In this document: positions 23,973-32,909 of the stretch, piece after piece
Numbering within the stretch: the stretch's first letter is position 1
How the letters are laid out: the number at the start of each line of letters is the position of its first letter
Translations under genes and position numbers: made by a program
Notes under the pieces: model-generated
What the model was told of the DNA's origin: nothing
The model's input: the letters and a program-made list of their open reading frames with translations, nothing else
The model's database searches: none
IMG/VR virus record: IMGVR_UViG_3300045012_000256
Coordinates: 1 to 38,967 of that record
DNA: 38,967 nt
Source of the DNA: a virus
Direction: 5' to 3' (one strand)

Positions 23973-24533
23973 ATGAGGAAAATATTTGTTCTGGTGGCAG
24001 CGGCGCTGATTCTTGGCACCGCGCAGGCAAGAGCGCAGCAGCCGACGTTTGCGATGCTTGCGCCTAACGGTTGCTCTGGCGCAACCCCTTACGGCAATGC
24101 GTCGTACTGCTTCGACAGCGTAACCACGGCCAATCCGGGCCTCTGGTACAACAACGCAGGAGTGTTTACTTCGGTTGCGACAGGTGGGTCTACTCCGAGT
24201 TTCACGACCGTGACGATAACTGGGACAGCGGATAAGACTCTCAACATCGCCAATGGCGGCCATATCTCCGATCCGCTCGGCACGGGCACATTACCCACTG
24301 TTGGGACTGGCACCGTGGCGGCGGGTGGCACCGACAATTCGATGCGCGTAACTGGTGGCACAAGTCCCGTCACGGTGACGTTCCATACCGCATTTGCCGT
24401 AGCTCCGGTCTGTGTGTGCTCGAATGGCACGACAGCAGCGGATGGGTGCAAGACTTCATCGGAAGCGACAACTGGCGTCGTAGTGACGACCGCGAGCACG
24501 GATACGTTTTCGTTGATTTGCTTTGGCAAATAA
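23973..24533 (+). CDS. Exported protein with signal peptide (2)
   Basis: The ATG at 23973 is chosen because AGGAG (23961-23965) lies 7 bases upstream; in-frame ATG 23967 has no room for that site. The 186-residue product has a textbook signal (MRKIFVLVAAALILGTAQARA, then QQ). The mature part is Thr/Gly-rich beta (TVTITGTADKTLNIANGG) and ends with Cys pairs (VCVCSNGTTAADGC) and CFGK. Repeated T-x-T patterns and IANGG look like fibre-type beta-helix turns. Surface or virion adhesin is inferred. Confidence 0.65.
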   Translation: MRKIFVLVAAALILGTAQARAQQPTFAMLAPNGCSGATPYGNASYCFDSVTTANPGLWYNNAGVFTSVATGGSTPSFTTVTITGTADKTLNIANGGHISDPLGTGTLPTVGTGTVAAGGTDNSMRVTGGTSPVTVTFHTAFAVAPVCVCSNGTTAADGCKTSSEATTGVVVTTASTDTFSLICFGK

Positions 24534-24536
24534 TGG

Positions 24537-27413
24537 ATGAAGGTTGTCGGTTTCACCGTTCTGATCTGGTGCTTTTTCGGCGCTTGCGCGTGGGCGCAGA
24601 CCGCCACGGCGACAGCTACCCAGACGGCGACCGCAACGCCTACGGCGAGCCGCACGCTAACGCCTACGGCGACCAAGACTTCGACGCCGACAACTCCGAC
24701 GGCTACCGCCACGGCTACGCTGACGGCGACCGCGACACTGACGGTGACAGCTACGGCGACGAGTACGTTCACGGCCACGGGGACGGCGACGCCTACGGCC
24801 ACGCCGACACCGATCAATGGATGCCCAGCTAATGTCACGTCGATAAACCCAGTCCCCACGTCGTGCTGGCCGATGCTCGTAAGCGGGACGACGGTCGCGG
24901 ACGCCATCGACTCGAATCCGGGAACCATCTCCGGCGGTTTTACCACCTACCCGACGACGTTTACGATCTCGACGATTACAGTAGCGGTGTCGTTCACGGC
25001 GACGGTAACGCTCGCGTCGCCGACCTCGGCTATTGCGGTGGGAGATTCCATCCTCATCGCGGGTAATACGTCGAGTCCGTTCAATGGCACTTGGGTAGTT
25101 AGGAGCGTCCCGAATCCGACGACTTTCACATTCGTTGCCTCGTCCAACGTGACGCCAATCGGTACGGGTGGCACCGTCACCGACCAGACGATTCTCGGCA
25201 TCGCCTGCAATCCGTCCAGCGGCACCGGATGCAACATCACGACGGCACTCCAGTACACTCAGCCGCAGCCGTTCTCGTTTATTTTCTCTTTCTCAGGGAA
25301 TTACGGCGGTATCATCCAGTTCGGCAACGCATCGTCCCAGACGGCGACGGCGGTCTACTATGCCGCATACCTTGACACGTCGGGACATCTGACTTTTGGC
25401 GTACTGAATTACGGGCTCAACTACGTCATTCAGTCCCAGCGTTCTTACTCCGATGGAAACAGGCACGTTGCGATAGTATCGCTCGGTTCCGCTGGCATGA
25501 AGATGTACGTTGATGGCTTTCTGGTCGCCCAGCGCAGCGTCCAACTTGCTAATTTCACTCAAGGGTACTGGTTCTTCGGCGGCATGAATCCGGCGGGATG
25601 GCCTTACGCAAGTTCGCCCTACTTCAACGGGTCGCTCTATTACGGTGCTTGGTGGGGCAATATCCAATTAAGTGACTTCGTAGCCGAGCAGGCGACGCAG
25701 CCTTATGCGACCCCGATCCCGAATAATTACTGCTCGTTCACGGGCAACATCGCATCGGTAGTGCAGCCGCCAGGGTACGCTTACGCCAATCAGCCAGTGA
25801 CAATCACGGTGCAGAATCAGGCTCCGCAGTGCGGATCAACGTCACCGATTGCGTATTCGTACCAGACCTACACGACGGATTCGCAGGGCAACCTGCCTTC
25901 CGGCATCCTGATTCCGCAGGGAGCCAGCTTCAATCTGGGCATCAGCCTCGGTCCACCGATTCCGTTGGTGGCGCCGTGCTCTGCGAATTGTCCGCTGAAC
26001 CTGTTCTATCCGACGGCTACGGCTACATCGACGATGACACCGACGGCTACGGCTACAGCGACCGTCACTGCCACATTGACAGTGACCGCGACGCCTACCC
26101 CGACGCCAGTCGCGTTGCCATGTCTCTCAGGCGGGCAGCAGATTGGCTTCAACATATCAACTTGCAACGCCGTAGGGTCTGCCACCTTGACGACTCGGGC
26201 GGGTGATACGCTCTACGTGGCGGCAGGAAATAACGGCACGGGCGCTTCGCAAGTCGTCTGGATCTCGGATTCTCAGGGCGACGTCTGGAACGCCAACGAT
26301 ATGCTCAATGCGGAAGGAACCATCCAGAGCGCAGCGATCGGCAGTTCATTCAACGTGGCGGGTGGCCCGACCACTGTGACCGTCCAGATTGCTGGAGGGA
26401 CGGTTTGCAATACCAACGTCTACCTGATCGAGACGCCGCCGACTAATGCACTGGATGTGACGGCGAAGAACCAAAGTCCAGCATCCGGCACCTTCGATTC
26501 AGGCACGACGGGGCCGACCTATGGGATACAGGAATTCGCCTTGGCGGTGACAGGGCAGAATGGCAATGCGCTGTCGTTTGGACCGACGGCAGGCTTTACT
26601 GAGCTTAACGATCCGACCAACAATCAGTCGTTCGCCGCCTGCAACGTTGTGCCTCTCGGTACTGATGTCGATACGCAGTGGACGCCGATTTCGTTCTCAG
26701 GCTCCTATGCCGCTGGAGTTGCTGCCTACAAACTTATCGTCACAGCTACGCCCACGGGCGGCGTGACACCGACTCCGACGGCAAGTCCCACGCCTACTTC
26801 GCCGCCGCAATTCGTGCAGACGATCAGCGGCTCACATACGGCTACCAGCGGTACTCTGACATTCCGGTCGAACGCCAGCATCGGCGACACGGTATTTCTG
26901 TCGTTGAACGTCGATGCAGCAGGGACGCCATCGGTTAGCGGGTTGGGCGCGACATGGGTCCAGCTTGGGGCGCTCACTCCTGGTAGCACCGGGCTGGGGA
27001 CGTATCTATACGCTGGCAGCGTGACATCGTCTGGCAAGACGGTGAACTTCTCGGGGCTATCCGCCACCGCGACGTATCTGGCATCAATCGCGGACTTCGC
27101 CGGTATGCCGACCACGGTTACGCAGGACGGCAGCGCCACGACCGGCAGCAGCAACGGTGCCGCGACCATACAGCCGAGTCCGTACATGAACGCGAATCCC
27201 AATGATGTCGTGTTCTGCACGGCGATGACTGGGAATACCAATTCGTTCGCGAGCCAGCCCACCGCGCCGTGGGTGACTATCGGTCCGGTGGTTGACGGCT
27301 CATTTCTGGTGGCAGGATCAACTTTCCAGATCGTGTCGAATAGAGGCTCGTTCCAGCCGTCGTGGGGCAATGGATCTCTCTGGAACGCGATGTGCGCAGC
27401 AGTGGAGTGGTAG
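24537..27413 (+). CDS. Giant exported repeat protein with LamG-like domain
   Basis: A 958-residue protein. The signal peptide (MKVVGFTVLIWCFFGACAWA, then QT) is followed by a Thr-Ala/Pro repeat (21-92). Next comes a segment like NGTWVVRSVPNPTTFTFVAS (about 185-210), then a LamG/concanavalin-like region (about 240-400; GNRHVAIVSLGSAGMKMYVDG is the typical signature). A second repeat (492-524) precedes a beta-sandwich-like module (about 525-735), a Pro-Thr linker and a second such module (about 756-958). LamG-like folds often bind glycans, so adhesion is plausible. Export signal and repeat linkers are unusual for a phage structural protein. No catalytic motif is evident. Confidence 0.7.
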   Translation: MKVVGFTVLIWCFFGACAWAQTATATATQTATATPTASRTLTPTATKTSTPTTPTATATATLTATATLTVTATATSTFTATGTATPTATPTPINGCPANVTSINPVPTSCWPMLVSGTTVADAIDSNPGTISGGFTTYPTTFTISTITVAVSFTATVTLASPTSAIAVGDSILIAGNTSSPFNGTWVVRSVPNPTTFTFVASSNVTPIGTGGTVTDQTILGIACNPSSGTGCNITTALQYTQPQPFSFIFSFSGNYGGIIQFGNASSQTATAVYYAAYLDTSGHLTFGVLNYGLNYVIQSQRSYSDGNRHVAIVSLGSAGMKMYVDGFLVAQRSVQLANFTQGYWFFGGMNPAGWPYASSPYFNGSLYYGAWWGNIQLSDFVAEQATQPYATPIPNNYCSFTGNIASVVQPPGYAYANQPVTITVQNQAPQCGSTSPIAYSYQTYTTDSQGNLPSGILIPQGASFNLGISLGPPIPLVAPCSANCPLNLFYPTATATSTMTPTATATATVTATLTVTATPTPTPVALPCLSGGQQIGFNISTCNAVGSATLTTRAGDTLYVAAGNNGTGASQVVWISDSQGDVWNANDMLNAEGTIQSAAIGSSFNVAGGPTTVTVQIAGGTVCNTNVYLIETPPTNALDVTAKNQSPASGTFDSGTTGPTYGIQEFALAVTGQNGNALSFGPTAGFTELNDPTNNQSFAACNVVPLGTDVDTQWTPISFSGSYAAGVAAYKLIVTATPTGGVTPTPTASPTPTSPPQFVQTISGSHTATSGTLTFRSNASIGDTVFLSLNVDAAGTPSVSGLGATWVQLGALTPGSTGLGTYLYAGSVTSSGKTVNFSGLSATATYLASIADFAGMPTTVTQDGSATTGSSNGAATIQPSPYMNANPNDVVFCTAMTGNTNSFASQPTAPWVTIGPVVDGSFLVAGSTFQIVSNRGSFQPSWGNGSLWNAMCAAVEW
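24597..24812. repeat. Thr-Ala/Pro repeat-coding tract 1
   Basis: Degenerate tandem ACN-GCN/CCN codons, residues 21-92 of the giant LamG-like protein, immediately after signal cleavage. It encodes TATATPT-type units with Ser and Leu interruptions. Third codon positions vary, so it is not a perfect DNA microsatellite, but 6- and 9-base periodicity could still allow in-frame length change. Confidence 0.85.
26010..26108. repeat. Thr-Ala/Pro repeat-coding tract 2
   Basis: A shorter tract of the same kind (residues 492-524 of the same protein), placed between the LamG-like region and the first beta-sandwich-like module, so it acts as a linker. Confidence 0.75.
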
Positions 27414-27416
27414 AGA

Positions 27417-27758
27417 ATGGCAACAAAACAATTCGCGATAAACGCAACGATGGCGAGCAGCATTCCGAGCAACAGCAGCAATCAGACGGCGGGGTCAGAC
27501 CCTGATCGACGCTCGCTCTACATCCGCAACTACTCCACATCGCTCGTGACGATGTGGGTGGCTTTTGGACAGCCCGCTACAGCGGGAACCAATGGCGAGA
27601 TGGAGGTGCCGCCCGACTTCGAGTACACGTTCGGCGGTAGCCTGAAGCCTTCCACGCAGACGCTTCCGGGGTCGTTCTATCTGCCCAACTGCCCGCACGA
27701 GTCGATCAACGTGATCACCTCGTCAGGAGTGGCGACAGGATGCGTGGTGACTCAATGA
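27417..27758 (+). CDS. Hypothetical protein within exported block, no signal
   Basis: A 113-residue protein lacking a signal peptide, unlike its neighbours. It is Ser/Asn/Thr-rich with a beta pattern (RRSLYIRNYSTSLVTMWVAFG; INVITSSGVATGCVVTQ) seen in small phage virion proteins. It ends in ATGA, which starts the next exported gene. Possibly a virion-side partner, but unassigned. Confidence 0.55.
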   Translation: MATKQFAINATMASSIPSNSSNQTAGSDPDRRSLYIRNYSTSLVTMWVAFGQPATAGTNGEMEVPPDFEYTFGGSLKPSTQTLPGSFYLPNCPHESINVITSSGVATGCVVTQ

Positions 27759-28198
27759 AGGCTCTCGCTGCCATCGTGCTTGCATTATCGCTGGCGGGCT
27801 CAGCGATGGCACAGACCGGCGGTTCTGGGAACACGACGCAGCAGCAGAATCCGCGTCCCATTCCACCGATCCGTGTGAATGTGACGACTGCCAACACTGC
27901 TCTCCCGACCTGCGGCTCTTTGGCCTGCTATTACATTTTGCTCATGCGGGCGAGCAGCACGATTGCGCTGCCGTGCTCTCTGGATGGGCAGGCGACGACG
28001 ATCAAGGCTCTGCAAATCTCGCCGGGTGGGTTCACTCCAACTTTCGCTGCGTGTCCGGGGTACACGATCAACTGGGCCAACGGGACTCCGTATGCGCCTG
28101 TGCTGACGAGCGGCAAAGGCCAGATGTACGAGTTCATTACGGACATCAGCTCGCAATCGACACCCGTCTACAACGAGATGAGGCCCGGACCCGAATGA
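27755..28198 (+). CDS. Exported protein, paralog A
   Basis: ATG at 27755 (ATGA overlap) gives 147 residues with a signal peptide (MKALAAIVLALSLAGSAMA, then QT). The mature part has CGSLACYYILLMRA, CSLDG, GGFTPTFAACPGYTINW and a C-terminal YNEMRPGPE. The same order of elements is found in the next protein, so the two are tandem duplicates. Conserved Cys suggest disulfides after export. Function unknown. Confidence 0.7.
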   Translation: MKALAAIVLALSLAGSAMAQTGGSGNTTQQQNPRPIPPIRVNVTTANTALPTCGSLACYYILLMRASSTIALPCSLDGQATTIKALQISPGGFTPTFAACPGYTINWANGTPYAPVLTSGKGQMYEFITDISSQSTPVYNEMRPGPE

Positions 28199-28602
28199 AG
28201 CGCGCCGTTCTCATCGTGCTTGCATTATCGCTGGCCTCTCCCGCGTTCGCATGGGTCGGCCCGCAACGCCTCGTCGTGACTAAGGCAACGACCCCGCTGC
28301 TCGCGTGCCCGGGCCTGAAATGCGGCTACGTCCTTGAGATGTGTGCGAACAGCAATATCGTGCTGCCGATGCCGCTCGACTTCCAAGCGCTCGTCATCAA
28401 GGCATACCAGAGTCCGACGTGTGCGGGAGGCTTTGTGCCGACCTTCGTGCCCAACGCCAAGTGCCCAACCATCAAGTGGATGAACGGGACGGCTCCGCAG
28501 CCTATCCTGACCAAGGGCAAGACCCAGATGTACAGCCTCGTCGGTGACGTGAAGACTGAAGCCACCTGCGTCTACAACGAGATGCGACAGGGGGCGGAAT
28601 GA
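28195..28602 (+). CDS. Exported protein, paralog B
   Basis: ATG at 28195 (ATGA overlap) gives 135 residues: MKRAVLIVLALSLASPAFA signal, then CPGLKCGYVLEMCANSNIVL, GGFVPTFVPNAKCPTIKWMNG and YNEMRQGAE. Spacing and motifs match paralog A, including GGF-PTF and the C-terminal YNEMR. An in-frame start at 27973 falls inside paralog A and is rejected. Its relationship with A, and their place just upstream of the giant protein, suggest partner or accessory subunits. Confidence 0.7.
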   Translation: MKRAVLIVLALSLASPAFAWVGPQRLVVTKATTPLLACPGLKCGYVLEMCANSNIVLPMPLDFQALVIKAYQSPTCAGGFVPTFVPNAKCPTIKWMNGTAPQPILTKGKTQMYSLVGDVKTEATCVYNEMRQGAE

Positions 28603-31600
28603 GGCGTGGACTCGCTCTGCTCGTACTCCTATTCGCATGCTCATTCGTTTTCACGAGCATCTTCTACGCTCGTCCGTTCCGCCAGCAGCTAAGTCCTCCA
28701 AACGCACTCGCTGCCACGGCTACGCCTACGGCGCAGGTGACTGCAAGCGCACCGAGCGAGCCGTGGGGCGTCAACAAGATTGGCGTGAACGTAGGCGGTA
28801 CGGCTGAGGACGATAACAACATCGCGCAGAACCTATTCTATAATCCCGGCTTCGAGCCTCCGACTGATGGGCATCTGATTCAAGTCGGCAGCGGAGCGTC
28901 GAGCAGCAGCTTCTCCGACACAAAAGACAGTGGAGCGCCTACGGGCTATTGGGTCGGGGCTCTCGCCTCAGTCCGCACGGGTGCAGCGGCAGGCACGACA
29001 TTCACGATTACCGGCTTTACGTCCGGCGGCTCCTACACCTTCGGTTCGTGCTCGCCAAGTTGCCCCACTCTGGCCTCTGGCGTGGGCGTTACGGAAGTCC
29101 TTACCTCCGTGAGCATCGGCGGTAACATCTCGTCCTCGACGGTCGGCGGCTGGGGCGCAAACGACGCGAACGGTGCGCTCACCACAGCGAATTCCTACGA
29201 GGGCTTAGGCTCTCTGGCTATCAATGTCGCTGACGGAAATTCGCACACCGTCCATTGGCAGGTAGATAATCAGGGAAGCGTAGGCGGCGTCTGCTCCAAC
29301 GACAACGTGACGGTCTGCACCGTCGCCAACCAGACCACCGATTGCGGCGGCTCGAATACGTGCGTCACGGCTCCGCAGGCTGGTCCGTGGCATCCGATCA
29401 TCGGGAACTTCGAGGCAGATTTCTACGCGCAGGCTCTTAACACGAGTGGCCGCACGCCGACCGTGCAAATTCAGTTGATCCGCAACGGCGTCTGGACCGT
29501 CTCGCATACCTTCACGCTGACGAATGATGGTGCATGGCATCAGTACCATTTTCCCTTCACCGGAACCGACGTAGCGGCGAATCGCTACGACTCCCTGCGG
29601 TTCAATTATATCGCGAATATCGGCGGGGCCGCTCAGAGCGGAGCGACCATCTATATCGACGACGATTACTTGGGCACGACTGCCACGCAGGCCACCGGCT
29701 TCCGCAGCGAAGCGCTGACGATGCTTACCGCTATGAACGTGGGCTCTCTGCGCTACATGATTCCGGACACGCTCGGTAGCAGCCAAGCCGAATTCGAGGG
29801 TCAGAGCGGATGCACCTTCGGCGGTGGACCTCCAGATCAGACCGGAACCTGCGATATGCTCAAGGGGCCGCAGGGGACCACCGGAGACAATCAGGCACCC
29901 GGCAACTGGTACATTTCATCGACTGACATCTACCCTTTGGCGAGTGCCTTAGGCGCCGTGCCGTGGATCTCGTTTCCGAATACATTCTCGGATGCAGACC
30001 TGAGCGCCTTTACGAATAACCTGTGCTCTGCGCTCACCACCTACAATTTTCCTTCGGTCTGGGTCGAGCAGAGCAACGAGGAATGGAACGGCACGGGCGG
30101 GACTGTCCATTGGGGCAGCAGCGCGCTGGAGAGCGGCTACGGGCCGGAGGCGGGGCGCAATTTCAACAAGATGAGCACGACCGCAACAGCGAACTGCCCG
30201 AGTGTTGCGAATCGCATTCACTACATGCTCGGCAATCAGGTCTGCAACAGCGGCATCATCTTCGGGGAGCTTCAGGGAGCGAGTTCGGCGGGCTTTGCCA
30301 TCCCCAATACAAACCAGTACGGCACCGACGATGCGCCCTACTACACGAATAGCTCAGGCAACATCGACGTGGCGACGGGCTCCAATCTGGCTCAGGTCGA
30401 GACCTACGCATCCGACTTCTTCGGGACCGGCCCCGAGTACGTGCAGAATTACGTCGCTCCGTCGGGGTGCATTTACAACAACGGATCGATCTTCGCGGAC
30501 CTCGGCACCATCGGGTCGAACAACTTCCTGAATTTTTACGAAACGGGACCGGGAGCCATCGGGCCCGGTCCTCCACCCTCGACCGAGCAGATGTATCTCG
30601 CGGAGAATACTTACCCGTCAGGCGCATGGATGAGCATGAGCTGGCTGCTCGGCATAGGCTTGCCCAAGGTGCCGCTCCAGAATGAATTCACTCTGGGTCA
30701 GATCGAGACGCAGCCGATCAACAACACTTCGACCACGGTGTCAGGACTCTGGGGCGTCACGCACGACCAGATAGGCAATAGCCTTGGGCCAACGTTCCCG
30801 CATCAGCGTCCGATCGCGCTGGGCATGCAGGTGGTGAATGGAGCCATTCAGCCGAACTACTACCCGATGAGTCCGCCGACGGGTGTGACGGCGGACGCGT
30901 TTAACTCAAATGCGAGCGCAACAGGAAACTGGTCCGCCGCTCTCGTCAACATGACCATCAACGTATCGCCGTTGGCGGTGAACTTCCCGGTGACAGGGAC
31001 GGTGCCTGCCAGTTGCCAAGCGCTGTGCTTCACGAACAACCTTGCCGACAACAACGAGAACTCCAATGACGTGAATATCTGTCCCTGCACGGGGTTCTCG
31101 TGCTCTGGGCAGTCGTGCGGGATTACGCTTCAGCCGTACCAGGTTGCAGCAATGGATCCGATGACTTCAGCCACTCCCACGGCTACTGCGACTGCAACAG
31201 CAACTCCCACCGCGACGGCGACAGCTACCGCAACGGCAACTGCAACTCTAACCGCCACGGCAACTCCGACGTTGACTGCGACTGCGACCCCGACGATTTC
31301 AGCAACACCGACCGCCTCACCGACCGCCGCCTGCGGTCCCTTCGCGCAGTCTACGGTGATTGCTGGCGGATCGGCGGCGTCGATTGTCTACAGCAAGCCA
31401 GCGGGCGTCGTATCCGGGGATACTCTCTTTGCGTGGGTCGCTTACGATTACAACACTTGGGAGAGCGTGCCTGCCTGTAGCGGCAGCTGTGGAGCGGGAT
31501 GGACGCTACTGGGAAGCGGGAAAGGTGGTTCGGTAGCTCATGCCAACGAGACGGCACTATACGAATTGACCGCTGGAAGCAGTGAGCCGAGCACCTACAC

Positions 31601-32909
31601 CTTTGCGCCGGGAACTCTTAACGCCAGCTGCCCGAGTACATGCGGATTTGCCTCTGGCGGAATCTTGGCCTTCGCGAATGTAACCGGCAACGATGGCGGT
31701 GCCGTCGTTACTCAGAATCAGGTGGGCGGCACGAGCGTGGCGGCAGGGCCGGTTGTGACGCACTCCGCCGGTGATTATCTGGTAGGCGCCTTCGGCTTTG
31801 GTACAGCGAATAGCTCGGATACCCTGTCCTTCACTGGCAGCGGACTGACGCTCGGCAACGCCATTCCATTCAACAACAATGTGAATTGGGGCGGCGGGAT
31901 CGCCTCGGTCCAAGTGGGGCCGCCGAGCACCTACGGCCCCTACGACGCCACCTCCAGCGGTACGCTGGTTGCGGGCGCGAGTATCATGCAGGCGCTGACG
32001 TGTGCGCCGAGTCCGACTGCTACGGCGACGGCTACCGCGACCGCCACTGCGACTGCTACTAGCACGGCAACGGCGACAGCTACCGCGACGGCTACGGCGA
32101 CACCGACAGCAACTGCGACTGCGACGGCAACCAGTACTGCAACAGCAACTGCAACAGCAACGGCGACTGCCACAGCTACAGCCACGCCCACAATCACGCC
32201 GACGGCGACGCCGACACCCGCTTGTGCTCCCGCTGTCTCCGTCTCGGCAGGCTTCGCGCAAGCCGTCCCCAGCGCCACAGCGAGCGTCACCGTCACCTAC
32301 CCTGGTGCCGTCGTGTGGGGCCACTGGCTGGGCCTGAATGCTGGCGTGGCGGGACCGAGCGGAGCGATCAGCTCAGTCAGCGATAACGTCAACGGAGCAT
32401 GGACCAAGGACGCAGCGTGTCCGAATACCAACGGAGACATCGAGAACGAAATCTGGCGGTACACGGGCAGCCTGCCCGCGAGCGCTGGGAGCCTGACGGT
32501 GACGGTGACCTTCGGCACGCCCGACAAGGCCAACATCACATTCGCAGATATCGCAGGGCTGGCGACGAGTGGAGCGCTGGATACGGTGGGAGCGTGTCAT
32601 CAAGGGAGTAGCGAGTTTCCATCGACAGGCGTCATCACTCCGGGAACGGTGGGAGACTTCCTGTGGGGCGGTATCTCTCAAGTAAACAGCTTGCTGGTTA
32701 GTATCAACCCGTCGAATCCAACGTTCTCCACGATGGCGGGCGGAGCGAATCCGCTGGAAGTGCCGCTCTATGTGCTTCAGAATCAATTCTCGACGGCGCA
32801 GGCGACTATCAGCGTGAGTGGAGGATCTAACGACTTGGCGGGACAACTCACGGCCTACAAGGTGTGTCCGGGAAACAGCACCAACGCGATGATTCCTTTG
32901 GCCTACTGA
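28599..32909 (+). CDS. Giant exported multidomain protein with putative glycoside hydrolase-like domain
   Basis: The longest gene (1436 residues). It starts with a hydrophobic N-terminal signal or anchor (LALLVLLFACSFVFTSIFYA). Domain order: a short Thr-Ala segment; beta-sandwich, carbohydrate-binding-like region (about 140-340) with a Cys-rich insert around 230-258; a putative TIM-barrel hydrolase-like region (about 360-760) where WVEQSNEEWNG puts Asn493-Glu494 at an acid/base-like site and NFYETGPG places Glu648 at a nucleophile-like site, as in clan GH-A; repeat 858-911; beta-sandwich module (about 912-1137); repeat 1138-1207; a second module (about 1208-1425). A glycan depolymerase is a reasonable inference, but catalysis is unproven. 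Confidence 0.65.
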   Translation: MRRGLALLVLLFACSFVFTSIFYARPFRQQLSPPNALAATATPTAQVTASAPSEPWGVNKIGVNVGGTAEDDNNIAQNLFYNPGFEPPTDGHLIQVGSGASSSSFSDTKDSGAPTGYWVGALASVRTGAAAGTTFTITGFTSGGSYTFGSCSPSCPTLASGVGVTEVLTSVSIGGNISSSTVGGWGANDANGALTTANSYEGLGSLAINVADGNSHTVHWQVDNQGSVGGVCSNDNVTVCTVANQTTDCGGSNTCVTAPQAGPWHPIIGNFEADFYAQALNTSGRTPTVQIQLIRNGVWTVSHTFTLTNDGAWHQYHFPFTGTDVAANRYDSLRFNYIANIGGAAQSGATIYIDDDYLGTTATQATGFRSEALTMLTAMNVGSLRYMIPDTLGSSQAEFEGQSGCTFGGGPPDQTGTCDMLKGPQGTTGDNQAPGNWYISSTDIYPLASALGAVPWISFPNTFSDADLSAFTNNLCSALTTYNFPSVWVEQSNEEWNGTGGTVHWGSSALESGYGPEAGRNFNKMSTTATANCPSVANRIHYMLGNQVCNSGIIFGELQGASSAGFAIPNTNQYGTDDAPYYTNSSGNIDVATGSNLAQVETYASDFFGTGPEYVQNYVAPSGCIYNNGSIFADLGTIGSNNFLNFYETGPGAIGPGPPPSTEQMYLAENTYPSGAWMSMSWLLGIGLPKVPLQNEFTLGQIETQPINNTSTTVSGLWGVTHDQIGNSLGPTFPHQRPIALGMQVVNGAIQPNYYPMSPPTGVTADAFNSNASATGNWSAALVNMTINVSPLAVNFPVTGTVPASCQALCFTNNLADNNENSNDVNICPCTGFSCSGQSCGITLQPYQVAAMDPMTSATPTATATATATPTATATATATATATLTATATPTLTATATPTISATPTASPTAACGPFAQSTVIAGGSAASIVYSKPAGVVSGDTLFAWVAYDYNTWESVPACSGSCGAGWTLLGSGKGGSVAHANETALYELTAGSSEPSTYTFAPGTLNASCPSTCGFASGGILAFANVTGNDGGAVVTQNQVGGTSVAAGPVVTHSAGDYLVGAFGFGTANSSDTLSFTGSGLTLGNAIPFNNNVNWGGGIASVQVGPPSTYGPYDATSSGTLVAGASIMQALTCAPSPTATATATATATATATSTATATATATATATPTATATATATSTATATATATATATATATPTITPTATPTPACAPAVSVSAGFAQAVPSATASVTVTYPGAVVWGHWLGLNAGVAGPSGAISSVSDNVNGAWTKDAACPNTNGDIENEIWRYTGSLPASAGSLTVTVTFGTPDKANITFADIAGLATSGALDTVGACHQGSSEFPSTGVITPGTVGDFLWGGISQVNSLLVSINPSNPTFSTMAGGANPLEVPLYVLQNQFSTAQATISVSGGSNDLAGQLTAYKVCPGNSTNAMIPLAY
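31170..31331. repeat. Thr-Ala/Pro repeat-coding tract 3
   Basis: Residues 858-911 of the 1436-residue protein, between the hydrolase-like region and its first beta-sandwich-like module. Composed of ACN-GCN and ACN-CCN codons with Leu and Ile interruptions. A linker role fits the boundary position. Confidence 0.8.
32010..32219. repeat. Thr-Ala/Pro repeat-coding tract 4
   Basis: Residues 1138-1207 of the same protein, between two modules. It is the purest of the tracts, with long TATATATA runs, a few STAT units and a Pro-rich end (ITPTATPTPAC). Confidence 0.85.
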
